Positions 16,172 through 27,370 of a stretch of 64,000 nucleotides of DNA are shown here, in pieces. The stretch comes from Takifugu bimaculatus (Eukaryota > Chordata > Actinopteri > Tetraodontiformes > Tetraodontidae): NCBI GenBank assembly GCA_004026145.2, contig CP034977.1, positions 2,390,543-2,454,542 of the forward strand, written 5' to 3'. Under the pieces are notes generated by a model, which saw only the letters and a program-made list of their open reading frames with translations, did not search any database and was not told the origin of the DNA. The position numbers and the translations under genes are program-made. Each line of letters opens with the position of its first letter. Positions within the stretch are counted from its first letter, which is position 1.

Positions 16172-16743
16172 TTTATTAATACTTGGGAGTTACATATACT
16201 GCAGGTATAAAACACAGGTTCCTTTAATTCATGAACTTTTCAGCGCACGTCTTCTTCCATCTCCAACCTTATCACTACTCCACGACCTATTGAATAAACT
16301 TCTGCTCTTCCTCGACTGTTACACGGAATTATTGATGACAGTATTTACAGCACAGGTTGCAGTTGTTTCACATGTAGTTTTCACTATATTTTACATGAAG
16401 TGGGAACAAAAATAATCACAGACGTGTTTACAGCATGGAAAAAAATGAAGAAGGCAGCTCCGAATAAAAAGGTATTTTTGGTGTGTTGAGCATTGAAAGC
16501 GCAGCAGAGCTTTGAAACCAGTTAAAAGAACATTTCAACTCGGTGTTCTTTACTGTATTTCTTTCTGTAAAACAAAGAGCTTAACTCGGTTAAGGCAGGA
16601 GGTTCAATGCATTCAAGGCAAAAACAAGCACATCCTTCACTGTGGAGTCTCCTTATTCCGGTGAGCTCAGTTCCTCAGTGCACCTTGGCTTCGGCGCTGG
16701 ACAGCAAATTTAAGAATCATTGAGGTCTTTTGCTCAGAAACAT
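16172..16743 (-). other. Probable 3'UTR of the first claudin
   Basis: On the minus strand the claudin stop is followed by about 570 nt without coding signal, up to an AATAAA (16172-16177 read on the minus strand). This is the most plausible polyadenylation signal for the gene at 17391-16744. Confidence 0.45.
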
Positions 16744-17391
16744 TCAAACATAGTCTTTTCTCTCTATCGCTGGACCGCCTGCTGACCGTGAGGCGGAGTA
16801 GGCCATTCTGGAAGGGTTGTATCTGGTCTCGCGTGGAGGACAGGAGCAGCAGAGCAGCCCGCCGCCAAGAATCAGGAGGGCAGCGGCCGCCCAGCCGATG
16901 TAGAGCGCGGCGCCGAGTTCCCTCCGCTGAGCATCGGTGATCAAAGGGTTGTAGAAATCCCTGATGATGGTGTTGGCTGACCAGGACACTGGAATGAGCT
17001 GCATCACTCCAGAGACAATGAAGAAAACCCCGGAGATGATCATCACCTTGGCTTTAGATGCCTCCTCTTCAATGCAGTTGGTGCACTTGGCCCCGGCGAT
17101 GCCAATCATCACGGCCAGGATGGCTAACAGGATGGCTATAACGGTGAGGGCGCGGGCGGCCTGCAGATCTTGGGAGAGGGCCAGCATGGAGTCATAGACC
17201 TTGCACTGCATCTGGCCAGTGCTCTGCACCACACAGGTCATCCACAGGCCTTCCCAGATGACCTGAGCTGTCACGATGTTGCTGCCCACGAACGCTGTCA
17301 CCCTCCACATGGGTAGGGCGCACGCTACGATACCAATAATCCATCCCAAAACACACAAGGAGATGCCTATCAACTCCAGCCCTGCAGACAT
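16744..17391 (-). CDS. Claudin (claudin-3/4 type), single exon, 215 aa
   Basis: A four-pass tight-junction protein of the PMP22/claudin family that forms paracellular barriers or pores. TM1 about 8-27, first extracellular loop with Trp29, GLW 48-50, Cys53 and Cys63, TM2 about 80-100, TM3 about 117-137, second loop with FYNPL, TM4 about 163-182. Membrane-proximal cysteine pairs (KCTNC after TM2, CCSC after TM4) are probable palmitoylation sites. The C-terminus DYV is a ZO-1-type PDZ ligand. The ATG at 17391 is chosen over an in-frame extension of 17 residues because it matches the family start (M-S-A-G-L-E). A TATA-like element lies upstream on the minus strand at about 17558-17566. It reads away from the plus-strand claudins and is one of three minus-strand copies. 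Intact. Confidence 0.96.
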   Translation of the reverse strand: MSAGLELIGISLCVLGWIIGIVACALPMWRVTAFVGSNIVTAQVIWEGLWMTCVVQSTGQMQCKVYDSMLALSQDLQAARALTVIAILLAILAVMIGIAGAKCTNCIEEEASKAKVMIISGVFFIVSGVMQLIPVSWSANTIIRDFYNPLITDAQRRELGAALYIGWAAAALLILGGGLLCCSCPPRETRYNPSRMAYSASRSAGGPAIERKDYV

Positions 17392-17557
17392 TCTGACCCC
17401 TCTTTTTCTTCTGCTGCTGACAGCCCTTAGAGAAGACTGCAAACAGTCCTAATAACACTAAAATAAATATAGGATAGAAGCAGCCTGGACAAATGAAGCT
17501 TTCTGACGTGCATCTACGGCCGTGTGGCGATCGTCTGCTTGGACCTTGGCTGCATCC

Positions 17558-17566
17558 TTTATAAAA
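17558..17566 (-). promoter_or_regulatory. TATA-like element of the claudin at 17391
   Basis: Read on the minus strand the sequence is TTTATAAAG, about 165 bp upstream of the start codon. This would leave a 5'UTR of about 135 nt. Confidence 0.45.
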
Positions 17567-18698
17567 CAGGTGGAGGGGAGGAGTCCTTCAAGGAGCTGAC
17601 ATCATCAAAAGGGATGGAAGAACCTGGATCCAGTCTGCTATCAGCTTACAGCTAACTTCACAATGGGCCTGGCCACAAAGAGCCTTTTACGGCTGAAAGG
17701 GCAAACTGGTGTTTGGTTGAAGTAAACAAAAACAAACCCAAGGGTTACGAGCTATGTGAGAGATTGTGTTTATGCTGAGCATCGCAGCGCAGCACAATGA
17801 CCACAGATGTTTGTGGCATCCTGGAATATTTGAGCAACATTTTTAAGCATGTTACCAAATGATGCCACTGGGAAAACATAAAAGTGGGAAGTCCTTCACT
17901 TTCGGGAAAAGAGCTTCACCTAACGGCAGCGTCGGGTTCGATGGCCCTTAATGACTCTGTCTGCAGAACGCCCTTGAAATTCTTCAGTGTGTCTGCCTAG
18001 AAATGACCCCCCCCCCAACATTCTAAAGCTGAGTGATGACAACCCCTCCGCCTCTGTCCTCCTCTGATATGAAACAGCTCCATTGTCTGGGAAGGCCGTT
18101 CAGATAATGTGGGGAAGCTGACAAAGTAGCGGCTCTTGTTATCACAGAGCCAACAGACATATGGGAGACAGCCAGGTGGGAGGGAGGCTCCTGCTCAGCC
18201 ACCTGATGGCTGCTTACGTGCGCCGCCTCCGACCGGTCAGTGGAAAGATCAAATGTCTTACGGATTTCTTAAATGTGATATTTTGGAGGAGCCAACCTGT
18301 CAAATTAGAATGATTATAACCATTTCATTTAAAAAACAAAGGCCTTTTAATAAAAAGAGAACAGCAACATTTCAGATGAACACATTAATACCATTGTCCT
18401 ATAGTACGTATTATTACCACTAAAAGTTTTAATCATGGGTCTGTTCAGAACAGTCAGTACTAAAAGTAGAACAAACTGTTTAAAAAAATAAAATGACACA
18501 TATTACATTTAGTTTCTTACTGTATAAAATACTGTATAAAATACAAGACCCACATGACCAGAAACCTAAAGGTATTGTTATATACATTGTTAGTATTGTA
18601 AGTTCATGACAAGAGTATCAGTGTAGGACAGATGTGTTATAGACCAACACTGAGTTTCCCCCCTCAATTTAGAAGGTAACAAAAAGGCTGCTGGAAGC

Positions 18699-19353
18699 TC
18701 AAACATAGTCTCTCCTGTCATAAACACTGGGAACCATCGACCTGCTCTGGGGGTACGTAATGTTTGATGGCCCGTATCTTTTCGCTGGTTGCTTTGGGCA
18801 ACTGGAAACGAGGACACCCCCTCCGATGAGCAGGAATGCAGCTGCGGCCCAGCCGAGGTAAAGAGCCGCACCAATCTCCCTCTTCTGGGTCTCGGGTATC
18901 ATTGGATTATAGAACTCCATGATGATGTGATGGGCAGACCAGGAAACAGGGAACTAGCTGGGTCAGAGCAGCCAGGAGGAACGCCACCCCAGCAGCTATC
19001 ATCACCCGAGCCTTGGCCGAGTCTTCTCCCACACAGTTGGTGCATTTTGAACCCATCATGGCCACCACAATTCCCATGACGCCCAGCACGATGGAGATGA
19101 TAGTGAGCGCGCGAGCAGCTTGGAGGTCCGCGCTCAGAGCCAACATGGAGTCGTGTACTTTGCACTGCATCTGACCCGTGCTCTGGACCACGCAGTTCAT
19201 CCAGATGCCTTCCCAAGTGATCTGAGCTGTGACGATGTTCATCCCAATAAATGCTGACACTCTCCACATGGGCACGATGCAGGACACGATGGCCAAAATC
19301 CATCCGAGGGCGCCCAGACTTACTCCAAGTATCTCCAGTCCCACTGAAGCCAT
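18699..19353 (-). CDS. Claudin (claudin-3 type), single exon, frame broken by one extra base
   Basis: Starts at the ATG at 19353 (M-A-S-V-G-L-E). First-loop signature: Trp30, GIW 49-51, Cys54, Cys64; KCTNC after TM2. The reading frame is open through TM3 to residue about 134, then shifts by +1 at a GGG run (CCC on the coding strand, 18949-18951), where the second loop should read VPVSW. The remainder (second loop FYNPM, TM4, tail ending DYV) is open in the next frame to the stop at 18699. Removing one base gives 217 aa, normal for the family. As read, the protein would end about 15 residues after the break and lose TM4 and the PDZ ligand. Either a base-calling error in a homopolymer or a very recent null allele; I favour error because nothing else is damaged. 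Confidence 0.88.
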
Positions 19354-20990
19354 GTGTGCCAGTGAATGCGTGCGGAGGCCTTGTTGATGTCAGTATTAAG
19401 TGTCTTCTCCAGACTGGTGATTACAATTATATGCATGTGGTCACTTCCTGGGGCAGAGAAGGTGGAGTCACTTGGCCATTGGTTCAGATACAGTTTAAAT
19501 GATCGTCTGTCCCACCTTTTTGGAATGTCCAAAAAAAACCAAAAACTCACATGTAAACAGCCTCAGATTAATCATTCAACCCTCTCGGTCTCGGTAGCTC
19601 TCCCAACTATTTGGGTGAGGGAACAGCAAACAGACTGAGGGATTCTGTAGGCTGGGGCAGTTAAAGGATAACACGAGGCGGAGATCAATAAATTAATGAT
19701 TGATTGGGGAAGATGCTGCACTCATGGCTGTGGGATCCTCATCGGACTTGTCTGGAAAGATGCAAAGTTCTGAAACGTCAGTCGCTCAGAATAGATGACC
19801 GAAGTGGTCAGAAGGTTTCAAAGGGGTTAACGAGTTCTTCTGTAGACGCGATTATCAGAAGCTCATGTTTGCACGCGTCCATGGAGACTGCCCGTCCAAG
19901 TATTTTGATAAAAGCATCCTCCTCCGGTTCTGAGGAAGGTCTGAAAGATTTTAATGATCTATTTCATCTCTGAATCTGTCAATGACTCATTTCCAGTTGC
20001 GTGTGCTTCCCTCAGGGCAGTGAGAACATTTTCCCACATCCTGCCATGAGAATTTGCCACAGCGAGGCCACATGTTGCAACGGCAGCACAAACAAGAGCA
20101 AAACACTGCTGATCTTTCAGTGCTGAGTTTGCTGATGGACTGCACACGGGACTGAAAACCTTTTAACAATGTAGACATGTTTCAAAAGAAATGCCCGAGT
20201 CTCTGACCTGATACATAAATAGCCAAAAAAGAGCAACCCGGCCTTCACCAGACACCATTATCTACCTGTGTGTGCTAAAGGTTGGTTGTGGTGGTGGTGG
20301 TGGGGGGGGGGGGGGTCTTATCACTGTCCTTGTTCTGAAGGTCAGAGTGCATCAGGAGGTGCAACCTCCGTTCAAACTATTGCACATGTGAGCTTGAGTA
20401 TATAATATACATAGATATATATATAATCATGTTTTTTTTTGTTGTTTTTTTTTTTTACAAAATTTGGATGAAAAAGATGATGAAGGCACACAAAAAGGGA
20501 TTCGGTAAATATATTTGAAGATATTACACAAGTCACTCAGAAACACTTGTGTCCTACCTGACTTTTTAGGTTCTTGTTCATCTTTCTTTTTTTTTTTTGA
20601 AGCTGGCTTTTTGAGTCCCGTGTGGAACAGAAACATTTGCGAACCACCCACACAAGGAGGCCTTTATAGTTCATTCTGACAGGGTTGCAGTGCTGATTAC
20701 GTCCCCCTGAATCTTGAGGGTTTTATCTTTGAGTGAGTTTCTCTTTTGCAACTGGAGGGATACAATGGCAGGGGAACTGAGGCATGCCTTCATACAAACC
20801 ACCCATTGTTTCTTTCTCCATTTACCCTGCAATAAAATACCCCATTCTGATGTCTGCAGAGCTCTCATTGGTCAGACTCACTAGTAGCTTGCACCTGTGA
20901 TGATACTTGTATATCAAAGTGCAGGTTTTTGCACACTTAATCTGTGAATGCATTCAATAAAAGCACAAAAACATTCAAAATAAAAGCATT
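19354..20990. other. Spacer between minus-strand claudins
   Basis: No gene seen. The stretch includes a GGT-rich tract passing into a run of 14 G (20286-20315) and AT-rich sequence. It holds the upstream region of the claudin at 19353 and probably the 3'UTR of the next claudin. Confidence 0.4.
20302..20315 (+). repeat. Poly-G run after a GGT microsatellite
   Basis: Fourteen G in a row follow about five GGT units. It could form G-quadruplex structure. Length calls in such runs are unreliable. Confidence 0.85.
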
Positions 20991-20994
20991 TCAC

Positions 20995-21240
20995 TTTATT
21001 TCTACTCAATCAATAAGTTGTTTCAATAAGAAATACTGACTCGTCTTGATCGGTTTGTTCAACACATCTGCAGTAAATTGATCTTTGCTAATATTTAAAA
21101 ATAAAATATGATATAAAAAGCTAATGTCACCTCCAGAGAAACTGCCATAATACAATGAACAAGCCACATCACAATGTTACATATATGAGCTCAAGATTCC
21201 ACAGTAAAATCCACCTCGTGCACGTTGGCGGGTCGTGTGC
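20995..21240 (-). other. Probable claudin 3'UTR with AATAAA
   Basis: On the minus strand the stop at 21241 is followed by about 245 nt, ending at AATAAA (20995-21000 read in reverse). This is a plausible transcript end for the claudin at 21909. Confidence 0.5.
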
Positions 21241-21909
21241 TCACACATAATCTCTTCTGGTGTAACCGTTGACCGACACACTCTTGACAGGGTGGTAACT
21301 GAGGCGGGGAGGCATGGACTCTCCACCACCTGATGCTGAAGCTGCTTTTGGCGGACAGGAGCAGCAGAGCAGGGCTCCTCCAATGATGAGCAGGCAGGAC
21401 GCAGCCCAGCCGAAGTACAGAGCATTACCGAACTCCCTCTTCCCCGTCTCCTCCAGCAGCGGGTCATAAAAGCCCAGCACGATCACGTGCGCTGTCCAGG
21501 ACACGGCTACCAACAGCAGCAGTCCAGCAACCACAAAGGTTACTCCAGCAGCCACCACCAGCCGCGGTTTGCTGTTCACATCGCGGCTGCAGTTGGTGCA
21601 CTTGGCCCCAGCCACGGACAGCCCGATACCCACGATGCACAGCACCATCGAAATAATAACCGAGGCACGGGCCGCCTGCAAGTCCACCGACAGTCCCAAC
21701 ATGGATTCGTGCACCTTGCAGTGCATCTGACCGGTGCTCTGCACGGAACAGTTCATCCACAAGCCCTCCCAGATCACCTGGGAAATGACAATGTTCTGAC
21801 CAATGAAGGCAGCCACCCGCCACATAGGCAGGCCGCAGGTCACCATTACACCCAGCCAGCCGGCCACAGCCAGGACCATCCCGAGGATCTCCAAGCCTGC
21901 AGAGTACAT
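21241..21909 (-). CDS. Claudin (claudin-3/4 type), single exon, 222 aa
   Basis: Start chosen at the ATG at 21909 (M-Y-S-A-G-L-E), where claudin homology begins. The frame is open for 41 more codons upstream, but that extension has no claudin character. First loop: Trp30, GLW 49-51, Cys54, Cys64, with QMHC replacing the usual QMQC. KCTNC follows TM2 and CCSCPP follows TM4. The second loop reads FYDPL. The cytoplasmic tail is longer than in its neighbours, Ser/Gly-rich (ASASGGGES), and ends RRDYV, a PDZ ligand. TM3 is unusually Val-rich. This is the third and last minus-strand copy, facing the plus-strand block across about 4.8 kb. Intact. Confidence 0.95.
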   Translation of the reverse strand: MYSAGLEILGMVLAVAGWLGVMVTCGLPMWRVAAFIGQNIVISQVIWEGLWMNCSVQSTGQMHCKVHESMLGLSVDLQAARASVIISMVLCIVGIGLSVAGAKCTNCSRDVNSKPRLVVAAGVTFVVAGLLLLVAVSWTAHVIVLGFYDPLLEETGKREFGNALYFGWAASCLLIIGGALLCCSCPPKAASASGGGESMPPRLSYHPVKSVSVNGYTRRDYV

Positions 21910-24101
21910 AGTTGTAGCCGGGGATGAAGAAGTAGCCGAGCAAGACCGTCTCCCAGGAACAGAAAGTCCTCTGTGTGCACCGGCGGTCCCAAACCCACTG
22001 AGATGAGGGCGATATTGGATCCTGTTGACCAAAGTGAGGAAAAAAATGAGAGGGAGAAGCAGATTCTACCTTCTTTGTAGAGCATAGACGACTGAAGGTG
22101 GAGTCTCTTTAAGATCATGGCATCACGTTTACCTTCAATATAGCATCTGACAGATTTTTATTTCATCTCTTTTTTATTAACCCTATATATTTTACAAAAC
22201 TGCCTTAAACCATTGGATTCAACAGCAAATTGTTTTTTTTGGTAATTTATAAAACATTTAATGTGGAAAATGCATCCAGATTTTTGAAAGCCCTCTGAAT
22301 CACCTCAGGCTATAATGAAGACAGCATTACAGCAGTGTTGTGTTTACAAGTTTTCAATGTAAGCAACTGATGTATGATAATGACGTATGATAACCATGAA
22401 AAAGGGTCTATTGCTCTTGGAACTAATGCCAATACCAGAAAAAAAAGAGCAACAATCATAGACTTTGTTTTCAGTCACTCATCTGCACAAACCATCAGAA
22501 AAGGAATTTGTTTAAAATTCCGATTTTGTACCAACGGGCCTTATTGTTTATGGTGATTCTTTTCAATGCTATTTATCTCCTGCCTGATTACAGAGCAGGA
22601 ATAACTCTCGTCTACTCATACCTACAAATTCTATGGAACAATCTCGGGTAATTCTCAGTAGCTTAGATCATTGCTTCATCAACAAGGCCCCCACAATGAT
22701 CCTGCGTTTCATGTTTTAAAGTAAAGACTAACTCGGCATGGAAATAACTAACCCCAACAGATGGTTATATCTCTTACCCCTCACCTCCAATTAAGCGAGG
22801 TCGCCTGGGTCAGCGGACAGAATAATGGTCTCCACTATCTTGTGTTTTAGCCCCTATTCAGATGCACACTCACACTGGACACCCCACATCCTCCAACAAG
22901 AACAAAAGACCTCAGTTTTTATAGTTCAGTGCACAGCACAACAGTCATGCCTGTGTCAAGCTAGGAAAAACATTGCTTATTATCCATAAATAACTATTAA
23001 TTAAGCAGCTATAGCAGATAAACATAGGTTGTGATATAATTCCATTTCAGGGTGAGAACAGATCACATGACAACTGAGGGACGTATGAGTTAGATGGCAT
23101 TAAAATGTGATGTTTGGGGTGTAAAGATGGTTTTTACAGGCAGAGGGAGCCACTCTTTCAGTGTGAGTTGCTTTTGATGGATTTCCAGGAAACAGAACAT
23201 GCCTCATGCTCACCCATCTGATAACTTGGTGGTTTACTTTTATCCACGTAAAGCTCCGTGGGCTCAGAACAGTGGAGAATTCAAATCCAGACAGAAAGTG
23301 CACTGAAAGGGCCAACAGTAACATCTGCTGTTACCTTGTACTTTAAACCACCACTGAGAATCTTCCTCAGCCTTTTTTATACTGTCAAGATACCTGGAAC
23401 AGAGTTAGCACTAATTAAATGTTTATACTTGAAGAGAAGGAGCCAAGTCATGGTTATTATGTTAAAGCTTATAATGACTTATAATATTCACTAAAAAGCA
23501 GCACAGTGCACTAGATTTTACACATGGCTGGTTGTGCATGAATGCTGTTTACTGGACGCTAACGATCAAGTGATAGTTGGTCAATGACTTGTGAGTTTTT
23601 TCTTGTTATAACAGGACAAATCAGAGTGTCTGGCTGGCTAAAATAAGTGTTACAGGTGCAGCAATGGGATTAGACAGGTTGCTAGAAATGATCATGTAGC
23701 CACATGTAGAGCACGGTGCAAAACAATCCCCTGTTCAAAAGGAGAGCAAGTCTGACGGGGTTCTGTGTGGTCAGGCGACAGGTGTTTGTTGCTGTTTGCT
23801 TCTTTCTGTCTATTAAATCTCTGTGTAGCGTCTCAATTCGTTGGTTTCTCTGGTGGATGACAGGCCCTGGGTCGAGGGGGTGTGGGGCCTCTCCCCAGAT
23901 ATGCTGCCTGGGGCACCTGGCTTCTGGTAGGGCTGAGTGTGGCCTATCCCTTCCCTGGGGGTGGAAGGATCGTGGTTGTCCAGGGGACAGGTCGGTCCTT
24001 TGGTATGTCTTGGTTATTCTGTCTACCTGCACCACTTGTAGCCTGCTTCCGTGGGACTGTGGGGTCCCGGTCTCAGACTCCTTACTCTCACCAAGTGGCA
24101 G

Positions 24102-24129
<28 letters not shown>
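24102..24129. repeat. (CA)n microsatellite
   Basis: Fourteen AC units at the 3' edge of a GC-richer block. Confidence 0.95.
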
Positions 24130-24132
<3 letters not shown>

Positions 24133-24660
24133 TACACACACAGACATCCTCACTAACATCAACACACACCACACCTGTGTCTACTTAGATAAGCAAACCT
24201 AAGCAAACTTAGAGACATGGTTTGGTTGTAGGATTCAGTTTACAACAGTTATCTATGTATATATGTTGGGGTATGTATATAAATGTCTTCGTGTGTGTTT
24301 GTGTGGTGAAATCATTAGAATTCTGTTGGTTTAGATGATGTTTAAGAGGTCAACAATAAGAATTTAAAGTGTTCCGACCCTAAATGATTCAACACACAGG
24401 CGGGATCGGAGGATTTGTGATGAACAATTCACTTATAATAGCCAATATTTTGTAATAGTTTAAAATATAAACAAATTAGGAACATTGGGAAATCGTGGAA
24501 GACTTCAGAGTCTCTTTTGTGTCATGTGACGTCTACGTCGAAGGACACACATGAATCATTGATGAATAAACAAGGATACAGGTACTTTCTGTGCTTAGAT
24601 TACCAACTGAAACTGTGACTACACCTGTAACAATGGCCCCGTGCTTGGCTGGGATGACAT

Positions 24661-24688
24661 CACACACACACACACACACACACACACC
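24661..24688. repeat. (CA)n microsatellite
   Basis: About fourteen CA units, ending in an imperfect CCCACACACA. Confidence 0.95.
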
Positions 24689-26577
24689 CACACACATGTG
24701 TCCCACTGTGACACATGGAAACAAGTTTGTTTATCTCCATGGGGAAGCATGACAATATCTAACTGGACAGTTTAAAAAAAAGATAAAACCTGAGAGATCC
24801 AGACTGCCATAACTGTATATTTGTAAATGCTTAAAATGATATCAAGTCATCAATGCTGCTCCTGCTTGTCCTAATCGAAACCTGCATGATGATAACTCAG
24901 ATAATCCTTTCTCAACATTTAAACCTTTGGAATGTTTCCTGCTTCTTTAGCCTAGTCATTCCATTTCCCCCATCCAATCAGAGGCTGCTGTATTCTCTTT
25001 GAGCCAATCAGGTGTGTGTTGTCAAATTTGAAACACGCGTTAGTCTGATGTTATCTCAACATCTACATCTTTTTAAAAGGTCTCCTCTCAGAAAGACACA
25101 TTCCATCCCTCAGTTTTTTCAGTCTCACTCTGCTCAGTCACATTTTAATCCAAAATAAGAGATTTAAGTGAGAAACTGTAAATAACTAAACAAGATTTGC
25201 AGGTTTGGTGATGTGTTTGCTGATGCGCTTAATGATGCTGCAAGTTTTGGATCTGTGGAGTCTGAACTTGCCTCTCTCACCCTGTTGCTCCTGATCCCTC
25301 CGGCATTTTCTCACGACGTCCCGAGAAAACATGTCACCAGCGGAGTTTGATCTGCTTCCAAAAGAAAAAAAATTGAGCTTTATCAATTTTAGTTTGATGT
25401 GGTCGTTCATCTGGTTAAGTATCACTTCAATCAGATAACTTATGATTGAGCTTGCCTCCTCCAGACTCTTAATTTTGCATTCTGGTCTTAAATCAAAATA
25501 CATGTGACATGTTCTGTGTCCCATCATATAGAACATAAGGGGTTCACTCACAACATGCACTAATCTCAGGGTGAAACCATCTCTCCTTCAGATTCTTAAT
25601 TGTTAAAATTCCTGCCTGGCCTCCCTGCCTGGTGGAACCCAATCTCCACAGACAGGCCAAAGTAGCTTTAATGATACTACCTTGGATAAAATAGAGGCAT
25701 TATAGTCCTAAAGGTAGTTTTGGCCCCTAAACACTGCCTCTATTCATTTCTGAAACAATCCGATTCTCTCTCTTCCTCTCTCTTTGCCCCTTCGCTATTC
25801 ATTCGTTTTTCCGTTCAGCTAGAATCACTCGACTTTACATTTGCCATTTCTTTACGGCTGTTCAGCTGTCTTTTTGCTGCTCGAGGAATCTATCCCTAAC
25901 CCTGTCTGCAGACCCATAACCTGCAGCGTGCACAAGAACCTCTTTGGAGAGGCTGCAGCTCTTCGTCCTATAAGGTCTGGCATCAAAACAAGGTCAGTAC
26001 ATAGAATTTAATACTCTGCATGGCATTTTCAAAAAACTAAATTTGATACCTCTTCTAAAAATACTTCATTTGTAAAGAAATTCCTTATTTTCTACATGTA
26101 GCTTTTATTTTCAAGTGTGTTTTTTCAAGTGTCTCAAAATATGATCACTGGATGAATTCAACTTACTTTGCAAGACCAGACATTGAGATCATTAAAAGAG
26201 AGGAATTTGTCTGCAAGATCTACTTTTTCTCTCGTTTATTGCAGACAAAATGGTCATACAGGGTTTTCAATGTGGAAACTATCTTTTGTATGCTTTCATT
26301 TTTAAAACTGCATGGAGAAATTAACAACAGAAGGCGAGAGAGAAAGGGGAGAACTTTACTAGCATTTTTAACTGTTAATCAGTTGACCTGCACAAAATAT
26401 GAAACGACACCAAAACTAGGGCACAATGACCAACATTTGCAGCGTGCAGGATGTGGTTGTGTGTTGGTAACGCGTAAAAGTTTCGCCAGCACTCGGCACA
26501 CACTGTTGATCCTGTTTCTATTCCATGATTACGTGACTGATGCTAAAATCCCAACATGACGACACATGCCCAGTGTC

Positions 26578-26632
26578 GGGGGCGTGGCCCCCAGATGTGG
26601 TTGTTGCGCCATAATGTCCGGTGACATTATGG
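26578..26632. promoter_or_regulatory. Two adjacent inverted repeats upstream of a claudin TATA box
   Basis: GGGGGC (26578-26583) and GCCCCC (26587-26592) form a perfect 6-bp inverted repeat around GTG, also an Sp1/KLF-like GGGCGTGG. Sixteen bases later CCATAATGTC (26609-26618) and GACATTATGG (26623-26632) form a perfect 10-bp inverted repeat around CGGT. Both lie 28-85 bp upstream of the TATA box at 26661, a normal position for proximal promoter elements. The binding factor is unknown to me. Confidence 0.55.
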
Positions 26633-26660
26633 GCATGTCAAGCCCCTTGTGAGTTCAGTG

Positions 26661-26667
26661 TATAAAA
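26661..26667 (+). promoter_or_regulatory. TATA box of the claudin at 26747
   Basis: TATAAAA lies 86 bp before the start codon, preceded by GTG and followed by a GC-rich GGCAGAGCC. Transcription would start near 26690, leaving a 5'UTR of about 55 nt. Confidence 0.75.
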
Positions 26668-26746
26668 GGCAGAGCCTATAGCGCTGCCTCAACATTTGAT
26701 TTCCTGACCTACAGAGACTTTACTTTTGGGATCAAGTTTTGAAACC

Positions 26747-27370
26747 ATGGTGTCAGCTAGGATGCAGATGCTGGGCATTGGTCTGGGCATTATTGGCTGG
26801 ATTGGAACTATTATTGCCTGTGCCTTGCCCAAGTGGAAAGTCTCAGCCTTCGTCGGCCCCGTTATCATCACGGCTCAAACCACTTGGGAAGGGATCTGGA
26901 TGAACTGCGTGGTGCAGAGCACAGGTCAGATGCAGTGCAAGGTTTACGACTCCCTGCTGGCCCTTTCCCGGGACCTCCAGGCTGCCCGCGCCCTCATGAT
27001 CGTCTGTATCCTGATTGGCATCTTGGGCATCTTACTGGCCGTCGCAGGTGGCAAATGCACCAACTATGTGGAGAATGAGAGCTCCAAAGCCAAAGTCATC
27101 ATAGCAGCTGGTGTAATCTTCATCATTGCTGGTCTTTTGTGCCTCATCCCGGTGTCCTGGACAGCAAACACTGTCATAAGGGACTTTTATAACCCACTGC
27201 AACCATCCGCTGGGAAAAGGGAGCTGGGAGCTGCACTCTACATCGGCTGGGGTGCCGCAGCCCTCCTCATCCTCGGTGGCGGACTCCTCTGTGCCAACTG
27301 CCCTCCCAAGGATAACTCCTCTGCCAAATTCTCAGCTGCTCGTTCAACTGCACCCAAGGACTACGTCTAA
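26747..27370 (+). CDS. Claudin (claudin-4-like), single exon, 207 aa
   Basis: Start at the ATG in an ACC-ATG-G context; seven in-frame codons upstream are not part of the family. First loop: Trp30, GIW 49-51, Cys54, Cys64. Two departures from its neighbours: Lys29 replaces the Met of the LPMW motif (LPKW), and Tyr107 replaces the second cysteine of KCTNC after TM2, removing one candidate palmitoylation site. The second loop reads FYNPL, TM4 ends GGGLLCANCPP, and the tail ends KDYV (PDZ ligand). AATAAA at 27777-27782 is the likely transcript end. First of the seven plus-strand copies; intact. Confidence 0.96.
   Translation: MVSARMQMLGIGLGIIGWIGTIIACALPKWKVSAFVGPVIITAQTTWEGIWMNCVVQSTGQMQCKVYDSLLALSRDLQAARALMIVCILIGILGILLAVAGGKCTNYVENESSKAKVIIAAGVIFIIAGLLCLIPVSWTANTVIRDFYNPLQPSAGKRELGAALYIGWGAAALLILGGGLLCANCPPKDNSSAKFSAARSTAPKDYV

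Larger units (their letters stand above)
22130..26560. other. Intergenic DNA between minus- and plus-strand claudin blocks
   Basis: The two halves of the array are transcribed away from each other across this 4.8-kb region. It holds two CA microsatellites (24102-24129, 24661-24688), a GC-richer tract at about 23740-24100 that may be part of an interspersed repeat, and AT-rich DNA. A minus-strand open frame at 25560-25186 (124 codons) is the only candidate coding piece, and I do not recognise it. Confidence 0.45.

Noticed and set aside
21464..21943. 159-codon minus-strand frame over a claudin
   Set aside because: A frame-shifted reading of the same claudin, with none of its motifs. Similar alternative-frame ORFs occur over every claudin in the array.
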